DNA from: Pterois miles
Lineage: Eukaryota; Chordata; Actinopteri; Perciformes; Scorpaenidae
Length of the DNA: 64,000 bases
Assembly: GCA_947000775.1 (NCBI GenBank)
Contig: CAMQGK010000341.1
Span: forward strand, 10,579,501 to 10,643,500
Reading direction: 5' to 3'
Made by a program: the position numbers and the translations under genes. The notes under the pieces were generated by a model that worked only from the letters and a program-made list of their open reading frames with translations, was not told the origin of the DNA and did not search any database. This document shows positions 1-12,630 of this stretch, piece after piece (position 1 is the stretch's first letter; every line of letters begins with the position of its first letter).

Positions 1-700
1 AGTTTCCGCTCAGTCATCATTTGTCAGGCGACTCTTCCTGCTTCCTGTCATCAAGGGATTTGTCCTTTCCGTCACACACAGGACAGAGGAATTACAGTAG
101 AAGAACTCCTCACTGAAATGGACGTCAATGTTCAAATACATAATCATTACGATCACTGCGATTAATATATTCTACATATTCGGTTGATAAGAAGCAGCAT
201 TTGTTTTCTCACATCCCTGTTGGTTAGTGTCAGCTTGTGATTGCTGTTCCTCTTTCTGTGTGAGAAGTTATCTCATTATTCAAGAGCCGTGATATTCACA
301 TTTTGTAGTTTTTGACGGTTAACACCTATAATTTGATCTGTTAGGAGCTTTTTTTAGGACTTGCACATTGAAGTGTTGACTGGCTCCTTTTAAAGCTGAT
401 GAATGCATCTATTTGACAACATATTAAGAGTAATTAGAATTAACTGACTTCAGACTTCAAGTTATTGTCTGTGAGGTGTGTGTACATTATTTTGTCTCTA
501 CCCCAAGTTTAGCAAGTGTCATCATTTATGTGAGTATAGTAATAATCAGTGATGATGAACCTGAGATAATGCACGGGATTAGCCTGCTCTTAGTCTGCAG
601 TGCTGCAATTTAACTGGGAACAAGCCTGAATAATGTTTCTAAGAGAGACTTAAACACAGTTGCTCTTTAGGGTTACAATTTTTTATTTGCATTACTTTAT

Positions 701-1020
701 TAGGGCGGTAATTAATGATTTTCATTGTTAATTTTTTTGAATAATTGATTAGTTGTTTGTTCTATAAAATGTCAGAAAATGTCAGTCAATGTTTCTCACA
801 GCCCAAAATGACGTCCTCAAATGTCTTGTTTTGTTTTCAACGCAAAGATATTCAGTTTACTGTTGTAGAGGAGTAAAGAAATCAGAAAATATTCACATTT
901 AAGAAGCTGTAATCAGAAAATTTTGACTTCGTTTTTCTTAAACAATTACTCAAACCTATTAATCGATTATCAAAATAGTTTGGGATTTATTTGATAGTTG
1001 ACAGCTCAGTCAGTTGTCGC
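701..1020. repeat. Probable dispersed fish repeat
   Basis: AT-rich segment that starts with AATTAATGATTTTCA and ends with an ATTAATCGATTATCAAA-type sequence. The body resembles a common interspersed repeat of fish genomes. There is no coding capacity. The boundaries are approximate and the family is not assigned. Confidence 0.4.
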
Positions 1021-2588
1021 TGCTCTGTGCTTTATAGGTACCTCCCAAGTCTTGAGATGATGATAATGAAAAATCCCATGTTGTATGTGTAACAGTACCT
1101 AATTACTGTAATAATAAGCCTACATTAATCCTCAGGCTCCTAATTGTGGCTGTTTTGTTATGTTTGACAATGATAAATAACCAGACAAACCAGAATTTAT
1201 GACTATCCAATGCATTTTTTTATTTGATTTTTAGAAAAATTGCATTAAGATAATATTTGTTGTTGGTTCACACGGATCGAACAATGTGGTATTTCCTGTG
1301 TGCAGAGCTGCTTGTCCCAGAGGAATGTGTGGAATGTATTTTTTTTGTCCCGTGTAGATTTAGCAGCGTCTCGTTTGTGTGCTGCCTGCTGCAGAGCCCG
1401 GGAAGAGACGGCGAGGCTGGAAATGAGTGTGAAAGACTGTCAGTAACCCCCGCAGAGAACTCAATCTTCTCAGTGCCCGTCTCTTTTGAACCAAAACCGA
1501 AGGATTCTATAAGTCGGACAGGGTTGGGATTAACACGTCGAATGTCAGTGTTGCCACTGCAAACATCCCCTCATTAGAAAGATGTTCTCCAGTGTTTGAC
1601 TGAAGACTTGTCAATCCACTCGCCCCCACCTCCCTGTTTATTTATAGCTGGAGGAACTTGCCACTGGATGTCTCCTTCATGCGAGTCGTGGCTGTGATCT
1701 TGAAGGGAGGAGCAAGGCTGTAATTGAGGCTTTCTGCTTTCAATTATTTTTTTTTCCTTAAAGATTTTTTTATAGGGAGATGAGGCTTCAACGTTTTGAA
1801 AGTGGCTTCTCTGTGGCCTGCGAGCCTGATGTTGGTGAGAGCAGAGCTGCCAGCACATCAAAAGACACCCTCTGATTGACTGGCAGGGAAATTAACAGCA
1901 AGATGGTGTAAAGATTACAACATGTTCACTGGCTAATTAGCCCGAATGCCATTGTTGTTTAGTAACACTCCCACACTTTTACAGCGTTTAATACTGAAAT
2001 ATGTTCTGCAGATCTCATATCAGAAAGGATAAAACATTCACAGTCATTTAAGCCGCGTTGTTGCCTTTCTGAAGCTTCGTGCAGTACATGCTGCTCTGCC
2101 ACATTACGCTGGTTCTCACAGTTGATGTCATGCTGGTTAATGAGGCAGGATCTTTGCCGCCATGGCTAACTCTTCTCACAGAGCAGGGTCGCAATGAAAT
2201 ATTTAGACTATGCTCATTTCAAAGCCCAGTACGTCTAAAATACAACATTTTAGCTCATCAATTTGCAATACAAAACCTTTGCATATCCAGAACGTTTCCC
2301 TTTGAAAACAGGAACATTTACTTTTCTCTGAACATTTCCTCCCCTGCTCCAGGAGCAGCTTCTGAAAACATATCGCCTATCATAAAGATCACAATCCTGC
2401 CAGAGTGTCGATTTGTCAGAGTTTATGGATACAGAAGGTTTTCACCTGTTATGTAGATTTGGTTTAGTTTTAAAGAGTGCCAGAGAGTTTTCCTTAACAC
2501 TTATCTTTGTTTGCCAATGCTTGAACGGAAGATCAGGTTTTGTAGTGCAAATCTCAGTGTATTGTTTGGAATCATAATAACTAAATCG

Positions 2589-3000
2589 CCAGAGGCCTCA
2601 CGATACGATATTATCACAATACGATCTTATTGCGATTTTAAACATTTTGCAATATGCTGAGAATCACGATAAGATGTACTGTATTGTGATATATTGCAAT
2701 TTTTTTAACTGTAAATTATGCAGTTGGTCAACGACTGTTGTTTTGAATAAGATACAGTTTTCACATATCTTGAGGTCAGAGGTCAAGGGACTCCTTTGAA
2801 AATGGCCACGCCAGCTTTTCCTCGCCAAAATTTAGCAAAACTTTTGAGCGTTATTTAACGTTCATCCCGACAAGCTAACATTACACGACCAATCTATTCC
2901 TTCTAGTTTCATATGATACCTTCATCAACACTGCACCGCTATAACCTCTGAAAGACAGAATAGCGGCCGGGCCTGCTGGCGCGTCGTCAGATTAAGAGGA
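2589..3000. repeat. Composite repeat: ACGATA-rich segment plus hAT-like core
   Basis: The left part (about 2600-2700) is rich in CACGATA and CAATA words. The right part (about 2770-2950) matches the internal core of the hAT-like family annotated at 3798, 38823 and 53202, including GGTCAGAGGTCAAGGGA. The left terminus of that family is absent, so this is a fragment or a recombined element. Confidence 0.5.
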
Positions 3001-3797
3001 AAAATGTTTATATAATAAAAGATCTATTGACGTCTGTGTATTAATACAATATTGAGACATAAGGGAATACTATACTGTATAGATTTCTTTCCCCACCCAT
3101 ACATTTTTTTTGGCCTCGCTACTTTGCATGGTAGTAGCGTGGTTATATTTGCAGCTGAGGTGAAGTTCATTAGTTTTCCAGGTATTTGTTGATAAACAAA
3201 TAAACAATAAAATACTGGACAAATTAAAAATTTGTCCTGATGATGGGGAACCACCATTGTAAAAATGCATAGCTGTCCATCCAGTAGTTGTTGAGATATT
3301 TATATCTGGACCAAAGAGGCGACAGGCTGACAGACCGACCAACAGACATTGCCATCCGGGATTATTTTCCATATTCATAGCTAGAGGAATCTTGTAATAT
3401 GATTTCAGACACCTCTGATGTGGACCATACCATTTCTTAACATTGACAGCATTAGTTGACTCATAATTGCAGTTGTTTGTGTTGTGAGTTTATGTTTGCA
3501 TGGATCACAGAAGCTAATGGCATTGTTGTTGTTGTTGTTGTAGTTGTTGTGTATGTGTGTGTGTGTTTTGCTCTAGAATACTGTGTTGGTGACCCCTGAC
3601 TGCAAAAGTTGTTGTGTAATGGATTTGATTTATCATCATGTGTCAAACTGCAGACATTACAGAAATGAGCAAGATACTGTAAGGATTTCAGACTTAAGTT
3701 CACTGAAGCATTAACCTGAGCTGTGCTGGGTTCCCTTTACACATCCTCCACTCCCCATTGTCACTGTATAATTCACACCACTAGCATGGCTAAAATC

Positions 3798-4456
3798 TAG
3801 GGCTGTCAATCCATTAAAATAATGAATCGCATGATAGCCCACGAATAATCGTGTTTTTAGTTCACCAATAACAGTTTTTAGCTGTTCAAAATGTACCTTA
3901 AAGGGAGATTTGTCAAGTATTTAATACTCCTATCAACATGGGAGTCCAGAAACCCTCACAGGTACTGCATTTAGCATAAAAATATACTCAAATCATAACA
4001 AGGTAACTGCAGTCTAAAAGGCAACAACAGCTGTCAGTGTGTCAGTGTGCTGACTTGACTATGACTTGATCCCAACTCCATGTGATTCTCATAAAGTGGG
4101 CATGTCTGTAAAGGGGAGACTCGTGGGTACCCATAGAGCCCATTTTCATTCACATATCTCAAGGTCAGAGGTCAAGGGACCCCTTTGAAAATGGCCATGC
4201 CAGTTTCTCCACGCCAATATTTAGTGCGTATTTAGCCTTCTTCCCAACAAGCTAGTATGACATGGTTGTTACCAATGGATTCCTTAGGTTTTCTAGTTTC
4301 ATAGGATATACTGTAGTATCATTACTCTAAAACACTTTAAAACTGAGCCTGTTACAACCTCCGAAAGACTGATAGTGTCGATACATTAAAGAAATTTGGG
4401 CTGTTAAAACAAATTTGTGTCAGTGCATCATTTCCTTGTTAACTTTGACAGCCCCT
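3798..4456 (+). mobile_element. Non-autonomous hAT-like element, copy 1
   Basis: About 660 bp bounded by TAGGGCTGTCAA on the left and TTTGACAGCCC on the right, which are inverted complements. The internal segment (GGTCAGAGGTCAAGGGACC near 4164) recurs at 2772, 39270 and 53585. There is no transposase ORF. The flanking 8-mers agree at only 5 of 8 bases, so target-site duplication is not convincing for this copy alone. Confidence 0.7.
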
Positions 4457-5215
4457 CTATCACCTCTACATCAATTTGTCTTAATTAATGGAAGCAACAG
4501 ACTTTCATTAATAGGTTTTGGTGCACAGAATCAAAATTTATTTTATATTATTATATTATATTATATTTTAGGATGACAATAAGTGAAGAATGACAATGCT
4601 CCTCACTTCAACCCTAAAGTACAAATTATTATTATTAAATAATCTTATTGCCCGGAGAATAACTACAGCACTGTATCCTTTTATGTTTTACTTGCAAAAA
4701 TTATCCAAATAAAGAAAAGGGAAAAATAGATTAGCTGGCATTTTGTATTTTTTTTTACATATGCATGAAAATGGTTGATACAGCACCAATGGTTGGTTCA
4801 GTTTATAGATGTTTGTATGAAGGATTCTCCAAAAGCTTAAAAATCAAATCAAATCATCTGTGGTAACACAGAAAGTTTCCTCTTGGACACTGACTGCATC
4901 ACAGACGGTTTGTTTCAGCATTTACAAAAAAGTTAATTGTGGGTTTATAATATATATACATACATATATAAACATGTTCCAGGTTTTCAAGGTCAGTATC
5001 TCATTGCATTTTAATAGAGTACCTTAAGGAAATATGTTTTATTTATATCCCCAGGAGGTTTCTCACTCTCATTTCTACCGACAGGATAAATGGACTTGCT
5101 CAAGCTTTATAAGAGCTGATTTTCAAGAGCAGAAAATTTTGACCTTTTAAAAATGACTTTTAAGACATCATGTTTTTTTTTTTTCATTTTCTAATTATTA
5201 TTTGTTTTCTTGCAG

Positions 5216-5297
5216 AGGAAGAAGGCCTCAGGGAAACAGTTACCCAACAAAGGAGTAATTGTTGATTTGAACCGGTCATCAGTCCTCTTCATTCGCC
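5216..5297 (+). other. ston1: ston1 5' untranslated part of the first coding exon
   Basis: A pyrimidine-rich tract ending TTCTTGCAG at 5215 is a good splice acceptor. The 82 bases that follow lead to the ATG at 5298 in the context CGCCATG. At least one noncoding exon must therefore lie upstream. Confidence 0.6.
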
Positions 5298-7149
5298 ATG
5301 TGTTCCACAAATCACTCAAACTGGGTCACATTTGAAGATGACAACACACCACTCTCATCACCTCAAAGGCCCCTACAGTCTCCGGGGCTCATCAAAGCAT
5401 CAGTGCCGCGTCCCAATGGTCTGAAATTAGTTCTTCCTCCAATCAGAGATACTTCCTGGAGCTTCAATAGCTCGCTGGAATCCCCTCAAAGCCACTCGAG
5501 TCTTAGTGGAAGTTCCTGTGTACCATGTAACACACCCTTTTGCACTCCTGTGAGTGGGGTTCCTACCAGTGCGTCCCCATTTCACTCCGGCACGTGGGAA
5601 AAGAATGACTTCTTTCGGAGTCTCTCCAGCACGTCTACCCCCTCTGTTCCCTCTCCTGCACCAGAGGCCCTGCATCAAACCTCATATGGCCCAAGCCCCT
5701 TCCCTTCTTTCCAGGGGAACTCAGGACACTATAACCCCTTCTGGGATGGATCTAGACACAGCGCGGATGTGGACAGCTCCTCCTCTTCAGACTCAGAATC
5801 TGACAACAGCCTACCCCGTTTCTTTATTCGGACCAAAGACGGCAGTGAGCCTCCACGTGACCACCTCCAGAGCTCCTTCTCCTACGTTTGCCACAAACTG
5901 GAAGGCCTACGAGCGGAAACGGAGGAAGAAACAGAAAAAGACAGGGAGAGGCGGTTAAGTTGCAAAAGTGAGGTCTTAAGCGAGGGTTCATCTCAGTTCG
6001 TCCCTCGGGGTCTGTTTCGTAGCCAGAAGAGAGACGGCTGGTCTGTCTTGCTCAGGATTCCTGAAAAAAAGAACCGCATGTCCTCGCGACAGTGGGGTCC
6101 AATCTACCTCCGCCTGTTGCCAGGAGGTGTGCTGCAGATGTACTACGAGAAAGGGCTGGAGAAACCATTCAAGGAGTTCCAGCTTCTCCCCCAGTGCAGG
6201 CTCTCGGATCTAAAACTGGAAAGCTATGGTGAGCCCCGCAAAGTCCTCTCGGTCAAGGTGGAACATTTCTCGTACACGGAAAAGAAGCGGTACCACCCCA
6301 AGCTGGAGGTTAGTCACGAGGCGGAGGCAGAAGAGCTGCTCAAGTTTGGCTCCACGGTGCACGACGACATGGAGGACCTGGTAGTCTCCATGGAGGAGGA
6401 AATCTTCAAATTGTGTTTGCACCACCAGCAGAGGCGGCACTACGAGGAGCAGGAGCTGTCCTTGCAGATCACCGATCATATCTGGGTACAACTGGATAAG
6501 TTTGGCGACGTCATGGAGCGGACGGCCTTTACCCAGGTTCACTGTCTCGCTTTCCTGAACGGACTAGGGGATTGTTTTCTTGCCCTCAATGATCTCGGGC
6601 TGCTGCGCTTTGACTCCAGCTACGGGTCTGAGGACGATGGTGAACTCTGGATGGAGGTCGCAGACTGCCATTTTCATAAATGTGTGAATGAGACAGAGTT
6701 TCATCGGTCCCGGCTGGTAAAGTTCTCACCTCCAGAGGCCTGCAGGGTGGAGCTGATGCGGTATAAGACAGCGTTTTTGGGTTGCACAGAAATCCCCTTC
6801 TCGATCAAAGCTGTTGTAACAGTTCAAGGTGCCTATGTGGAGCTCCAGGCCTTTCTTAACATGTCGAGCAGCTTCCTTTCCACAGTGGGGGTGTCTGACA
6901 CGTACCCACTGTGTGAGAATGTAGTGATCCGTGTGCCGGTGCCAGGCGACTGGGTCAAAGTGACGCAGACGGTGGCCTTGCTGCGGCAGAGGTCACTGAA
7001 GGCCCGTATGAACAGAAACGCCTGCTTGGGCGCCGTCAGCGCCGCCGATTCACAGCCTGTCATGCAGGTGACAATTGGCACTGTCAAGTATGAGAATGTG
7101 TATTCAGCTGTCGTGTGGAGGATCGACCGACTGCCCGGGAAGAATACGG
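5298..7149 (+). CDS. ston1: ston1 main coding exon
   Basis: Encodes residues 1-617 plus one base. The open frame continues past 7149, but the donor CGG|GTAACA and the family alignment end the exon there. The first base of the next codon (G) pairs with CG at 7287 to give Ala. Confidence 0.95.
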
Positions 7150-9026
7150 GTAACACATTTCTGAGAGATTAATAGCATGATCTCATTAGCTTCTTGGCCT
7201 TGGTTTCTTGTGCATGATTACAGCATGTTTGCCGCTCAGTGGTGTGACAGTCTAACTACAAGTGACCTTTGTTTTCTCTTTTGCAGCGGTGGATCATCCC
7301 CATTCATTCTCCTGCAAGTTAGAGCTGGGATCAGATCAGGAGATTCCAAGTGACTGGTACCCTTTTGTCACGATGGAATGTGAAATTATGGGTGCAGTAG
7401 TGTCACAGACAAGGGTGAAGTCACTGGGCACCGCCAACGACATCCAGCCGCAGAAACATGTGACCAGTTGGACGCGCTATCATTGTCAGGTAAGATCTCT
7501 CATCATTGTAAAAATACAGTCACTTTGGGTCATTATTTGAAACAGTCTCAAAATTCAAGTGAAATTGTCAGCTGTTTGATGGGACATCACAACTCTATTG
7601 TGTGCTGGCAAAAGGTGGTAACTCAACCGAAAACACTTAATTCATGCTTCAAAACATAATTGTGTCACCAAAATGAAAAGTTGTTTGTCATCATGTGAGT
7701 CGTACTGGTTGAAATATTTAGATATTTTTACACAATGGCACCATTTGTTGACACTGACTGCTTACTGTATTATACCAGAATGTCAGTTTTGTCTAGCTGA
7801 TTGTTGTTGTGTCACACAGAGCGTTTTAGATTCCCATTTCAGCATTAGGTCAAAGTTTACAGGGAAAAGTCAATACTGTAGAAGCTACAATAATGTATTC
7901 ACACAAACAGGATATGTGCATTTGTGTTTATAGTACATGTATTTGTGTAGCAATGTGCTACATGTATTATAAACAGAAAATTCACCTTTGAGCTTTCATA
8001 TAAATTCATATATAATGAACAGAAAATTTGCCACACAATGACATCCATGCTAATGAAAAAATGTAAAAGAAACCCTGCAGCAATGAAAAAAAGCTGCAGT
8101 AGTTCAGTAAAAAACAACAAATTGTACCTCGTCACAATATATAACATCATGTCATAGATATTTATGTAATCTACACCGAGCAGCCATAACATTAGGACAG
8201 CATGGGTAACCTGACCGGTCTGCAGCTATGTAGCCCAAATGCACAAACTTTGATGCACTGTGTGTTCTGCGCTGTGTGAGCTACAGTAGCTTTCCTATTG
8301 GATCGGACAACACGGACCAGCCTTCGCTCCCCACATGCGTTAATGAGCCTTGGCTGCCCGTCGCAGAGATGCCCTGACCAAGTCGTCTAGCCATCAAAAT
8401 TTGGTCAAAGTCGCTCACGTCTTTATGCTTGCCCATTTTTTTCTGCTTCCAACACATCAACTTCAAGGACAAAATGTTCACTTGCTGGCTAGTATTAGCC
8501 CACCCACTGCCAGGTGCCATTGCAACAAGATTATCAGCCCTTCACTTCACCTGATCTCATAATGTTACTGTTATGCTGATCAATGTACATGTATGGCTGA
8601 GATTTTGAGAAGTAAATGGATCATTTTTCATGTGATGGCTCAAACAATAGAAGAATGGCTAGAAGTTGTAAAGAGGATGACAACATCAACTCATCAGTTT
8701 TGATCAGTAGGCATGTGGTTATTGTGCAAATTGTACTGACTCTTCACACACTTGCCAAAACTGAATTTGCTTGAATGAATGAGAAATTCAAATTTATTAT
8801 GAACAACAAACTAATTGTTAAGAGATCTGAGCTTATTGTTTTGAAAAGAAAAAAAATTGAGCCAAAGCGAACGAGAAAAACTGTAATATCTTGCTCAATG
8901 CATGAGAAAACATGTATTCATTAATGCAACTAACCTCATTTTGTGTGGTTTTTTTTTTAGGTGGAGGTGGAGAAGAAATGGATTGAAACAGAGTCGCAGA
9001 GGCAATCCGGGTGCATGACACAATGA
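5298..9026 (+). CDS. ston1: Stonin-1 (three coding exons)
   Basis: Coding exons 5298-7149, 7287-7489 and 8961-9026 give 706 codons; human STON1 is about 735. Stonins are cytosolic clathrin adaptors related to the AP-2 medium chain that help sort cargo in endocytosis. The N-terminal 240 residues are Ser/Pro-rich, with a WVTF motif at 9-12 (the WVxF type that binds the AP-2 ear) and one NPF at 146-148. The stonin homology domain is at about 245-385 (DGWSVLLRIPEKK, WGPIYLRLLPGG). The mu-homology domain runs from about 390 to the C-terminus (VELMRYKTAFLGC, ending near VEVEKKWIETES). Introns interrupt at T617 (phase 1) and after residue 685 (phase 0), with GT-AG borders. It lies 3.6 kb upstream of gtf2a1l on the same strand. 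Stonin-2 is excluded mainly by the gene neighbourhood and N-terminal sequence. Confidence 0.95.
7287..7489 (+). CDS. ston1: ston1 coding exon 2
   Basis: Acceptor TTTTGCAG|CGG and donor CAG|GTAAGA. It encodes mu-homology domain sequence such as FSCKLELGSDQEIPSDWYPF. It ends in phase 0. Confidence 0.93.
7490..8960. other. ston1 second intron
   Basis: Intron of about 1.47 kb with no coding exon. It contains an inverted-end repeat at about 8171-8588; the remainder is AT-rich with no feature I can name. Confidence 0.7.
8171..8588. mobile_element. Short inverted-repeat transposon remnant
   Basis: Left end TACACCGAGCAGCCATAAC and right end GTTATGCTGATCAATGTA are imperfect inverted complements about 415 bp apart. 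There is no ORF worth calling. It resembles a widespread fish repeat that starts with a TACACCGATCAGCCATAA-like end. It lies within the ston1 intron. Confidence 0.55.
8961..9026 (+). CDS. ston1: ston1 terminal coding exon
   Basis: A long T-tract followed by TAG|GTGGAGGTGG gives the frame VEVEKKWIETESQRQSG, then CMTQ and a TGA stop at 9024-9026. Only 21 residues, so it is easily missed; the EKKW core matches the stonin C-terminus. Confidence 0.88.
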   Translation: MEVEKKWIETESQRQSGCMTQ

Positions 9027-9395
9027 TGATCAAAGAAGCTCTGAAGAGGACGTTATCCCTTTGGTCCAAGAGATTTTCCAAAATCTTCTTAATGGTGAAA
9101 AGGGATGACAAAAAAATGAACAAAAACAAGGGTGATGAGGGACTTTCTGCTTTTGTCAAATTCATCTAATTACATAACATAGCCTGGTAGTACTTCTCCT
9201 GGAGGTTAACTGATTTTGTATCCTTTAACAGAGACTGAATTAGTCTAGACCTAATCAACACTTTAACATGGTCCTTTTGCCTAGCACTTTACATTTAATA
9301 GATGTATTAACTGTACGACCACAGTTTATATGAGTACTGTATATAAGCTTGCATTTGCATCATCTGCACTGCCCTCCAGAATGATTGGCAGCCTT

Positions 9396-9401
9396 AATAA
9401 A
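9396..9401 (+). terminator. Candidate ston1 polyadenylation signal
   Basis: AATAAA lies 370 bases past the ston1 stop, so a short 3' untranslated region is plausible. Only the hexamer supports this. Confidence 0.4.
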
Positions 9402-12400
9402 TGTACGCCAAACGGGCAGCGTGAGATAAACAGCTAAAGTAATGAGCAATATTCACTGGGTTTGAGGAAAAAAATACAATTATCAGCAGATGTTTCAGTT
9501 CAGACCTTTTGTTGCCTGGTAATGTTTTAAGTTCACATGCTTCTAAATATATTCATTAAGGTACGAATCCTCCACATTTGCACTAAATTTATGATTCTCA
9601 GTAGTTTGCAGTCCTTATGTAGGTAACCCCTTTAGTGTCAGAGCAAATGTACAAGTGACAGACACAACAACATGGAGAAGGACCTCAGTGATGTAATTAT
9701 AGTTTCACAAATAGATTGGTTCAAAGGTGGGTCACATCACGCTGAGCCCCACAGATCAGCATTTGTCTAAAGTGACCTAATCACAGTTATTAGGGTTGAA
9801 CTGACTCCGGCTCAGTGCCAATTAGCAGCCATTCTCAGCAGTGAAGTACTCCGATCAGACGTTCAAAGCAACATGGGACAGTTATCTCATTTTTCTCAAA
9901 AGTGCAAAAAGCTACAAAATAATGTCATATTTGAAGGTTAACTGTCTTGCTTTTGCACAAATACGGACAAAGTGCATTTAGTGAGTGATACAGCAGGACT
10001 GGCTAATATACCTACCTTTGGAGCGCTTTTTGTCTGAACTATACTGTTCAATATAGGGTGCTAATATTATTATATAAAGTGAAAAATTAACGTTCTTTGT
10101 CCACATGGAATACAGCTCATTACTTGCGTTGCTTAGCTCGAGCTGACCTTTGACTATACACCAAGGTTGTATTGTGGAGGACTATAATTTTATTTAAACA
10201 AATCAAATCTTTATTATGTGATCTTTCTACGTCTGGGTTGTGAATAGGTTGGATTAAAAAATGGTGAAGCTTCATAGTGAACAACACAGCCTTCAGTGAT
10301 GACTTTTATGTATGAGGTACCTGGCTTAAGCTGGATATTATGTACATCAAGAGTAAAAAGTGAATTAAAGCTGAATGTCTCATGGTACTTCTTCACAGAT
10401 GGAAGCATCTGTCATAGAAATTAACTGTGAGTTTATACCTTGTTAATGGAGAACTGCACATGCATAAAACACCACAGTAATATGTATTAATTCTTCACAA
10501 AGGAGCAAAATTGTCTTAAACAAACATCTCGCCGAGTGTCAAAACAGCACAATTTAACTCAATGTCGTCCATTATCGCAGTTTAGTTGAGAGACTGAGAC
10601 ATCCAGCGGTGAGTAATGGCAGGCTGCTGCTCAATAAATGATGTGTGATTTGAAAGAAATGATTTTGTGCAAATGCTGCATGCTGTGTGCTTTGTGTTAT
10701 CTGATTAACTGTGATCGTGTACAGGTACATAAGAGCTGAACTGAATTTGCATCTTTGGGAACACAATGCACACAAGTATGCACGCTGGACCCTGTGGTGA
10801 TGAGTCGTAATAGCCTCTACTCTTCTCAAGTTGGTTGTTGTTATTAATTATGTCTATTATGTGTTTTTATGGTCTTTAGGTATTTATATGTGGGGATGTT
10901 TCACTTAAACATACAGAGATGTATTATTAACCCTACAGTTCAAAGTTTCACTGAAAGTGATAACATTGACACTCCATTTATCAAAATGGTTTGACAAATG
11001 ATTTAGGACCAATTCTATCACATTCAACTGGTTTTGTATTTCTCAACTTAAACTTATATTAGTAACTAGCAGATTTTAGTTTTTTTTTTTAACCCTTAGT
11101 TATTTCTGGGGGTTGAGGGGGGTAGGGGGCAGTGTTTGTTACAGTAAATTGACCATAGTTACCTCTAATCCGTTAATTCATTTCAGTCTCAATTTTCAAT
11201 CACTTAATATTTTCTATCTGTGAAGTAGTAATAAAACAGACAAACTAGATGGTTGTTATTAGTTATATATGGGAATAAAGAATAAGGAGAGCCTCTATTT
11301 GAGTCCAGAGTAGCTTTAAACTGACAGCTCAGTGTCTGTCGGTGTCATCGACTGTAGTATCGATGGGTGGATACTCTCATGGTGCTGCTTTAGAGCCACA
11401 GCACTCTCATCCTCATCAGAGAATAGGCAGCCTATAGTGTTGAAAGAGCACAAGCATTACCAAACTTGCCCACATGAAGCAGGGGTCACGGCCCCTTCTG
11501 CTGCAACAAAGTTTTTGACCACCATGTTCAAACTGAAGTGTTTTGTAAACGGTGACATATTTTTAACTCCTGGCTTTGTGCACTCTTGGGATCAGACTCT
11601 ACTGAGCCCCCAGAACAATATAACCTTTTTGTTGAAAGTAGTAGCTGTGTCGGACAGAGATACGAGTCTCTCTAAAACCACACGGTTGAGATCAGCTGCT
11701 GACAGCTAATCCACTATACTCAGGTACTGAAGCCATATTCAGCATTAGGATGTATTTGAGATCCCACTTGTGGGTGGATGATGTAAGGTGGCCTGTATGG
11801 ACACCCACTACCCCCCACCCTAAACAGCTCAGACATAATGTCTCTCAAGCTGCAGCAGAATTTGTCACAGAATTGTTTTGATGGTAAAATGAATGAGATG
11901 CACAATGAGAAAGCCTAAACTCTCAAGTCATGTCAATTTTATTTGCATAGCTATACCAAAATCACAAATCACAATTTTGCCTCAGGGGGCTTCACAGTCT
12001 GTACAGGATACGACACGAGGATTTTCATGTCATCTTCATTAGAACAAAGGTTTAAGTGCTATATAAATACTGTACCATATTCAGAGACTGTCGTAAAATG
12101 AGTCTGAAATTTTGTGATGTCACAAATATACAATAATAGACCATTACACAGTTTTTTTTAAAAAATCAAAATGTGTCCCAGTTCATTTCCGGTTGCAGTG
12201 TATGTAATATCAGCTGACAGGAGGTAAACATATGACCCAAGGAAAATGTATATTTTTTAGTCTTTTATTATATATTATAATAATACAATATTATTACATT
12301 ATATGTAATATGTATATTATTTTATATTAAATTAAAAAGGAAAACAAAAAACGGTGACTAGTAACTAACTAACTACCTTCTGAGTCTCTTAATCCCGACA

Positions 12401-12606
12401 ACCGTGAAGGTCTCATCTCCAATCACATCTTTCTGTGGAGCTTGATTACTGTCACCTGTGTGTTCATTTACGGTCAAGTTGGTGCGGGAAAAACAAGCTT
12501 TATCACTTTATCACCAATAACTGCGTGTATTGTCTCTTTGTAAATCCATGGTGTTATGTTCCCAAAGTGCATTGTCACCGGACCGCCGCTATTTTTGCGC
12601 TGAATC
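9402..12606. other. ston1-gtf2a1l intergenic region
   Basis: No coding exon recognised. It includes an approximately 80-base fragment near 11925-12005 similar to the ends of fish retroposons (TCAATTTTATTTGCATAG) and an AT-rich run near 12250-12340. The gtf2a1l promoter should lie in the last few hundred bases, but I see no clear TATA or initiator there. Confidence 0.5.
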
Positions 12607-12630
12607 ATGCTGACAAACACAGGCCCAGTG
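12607..12630 (+). CDS. gtf2a1l: gtf2a1l coding exon 1
   Basis: ATG in context AATCATGC encodes MLTNTGPV, then donor GTG|GTGAGT. The short exon matches the family pattern in which a few residues precede the KLY helix. It ends in phase 0, in frame with exon 2. Confidence 0.8.

Larger units (their letters stand above)
1..5215. other. Upstream region without recognised coding exons
   Basis: I see no coding exon in this stretch. It holds dispersed repeat DNA (about 701-1020, 2589-3000 and 3798-4456), a short GTT run near 3520-3550 and an AT-rich run near 4535-4570. The ston1 exon begins at an acceptor ending at 5215, so part of this stretch is presumably ston1 5' intron. A noncoding first exon and promoter may lie here or outside the window; I cannot place them. 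Confidence 0.6.

Noticed and set aside
1257..1577. 106-codon open frame
   Set aside because: It starts at TTG, has no family resemblance and no splice context; probably chance.
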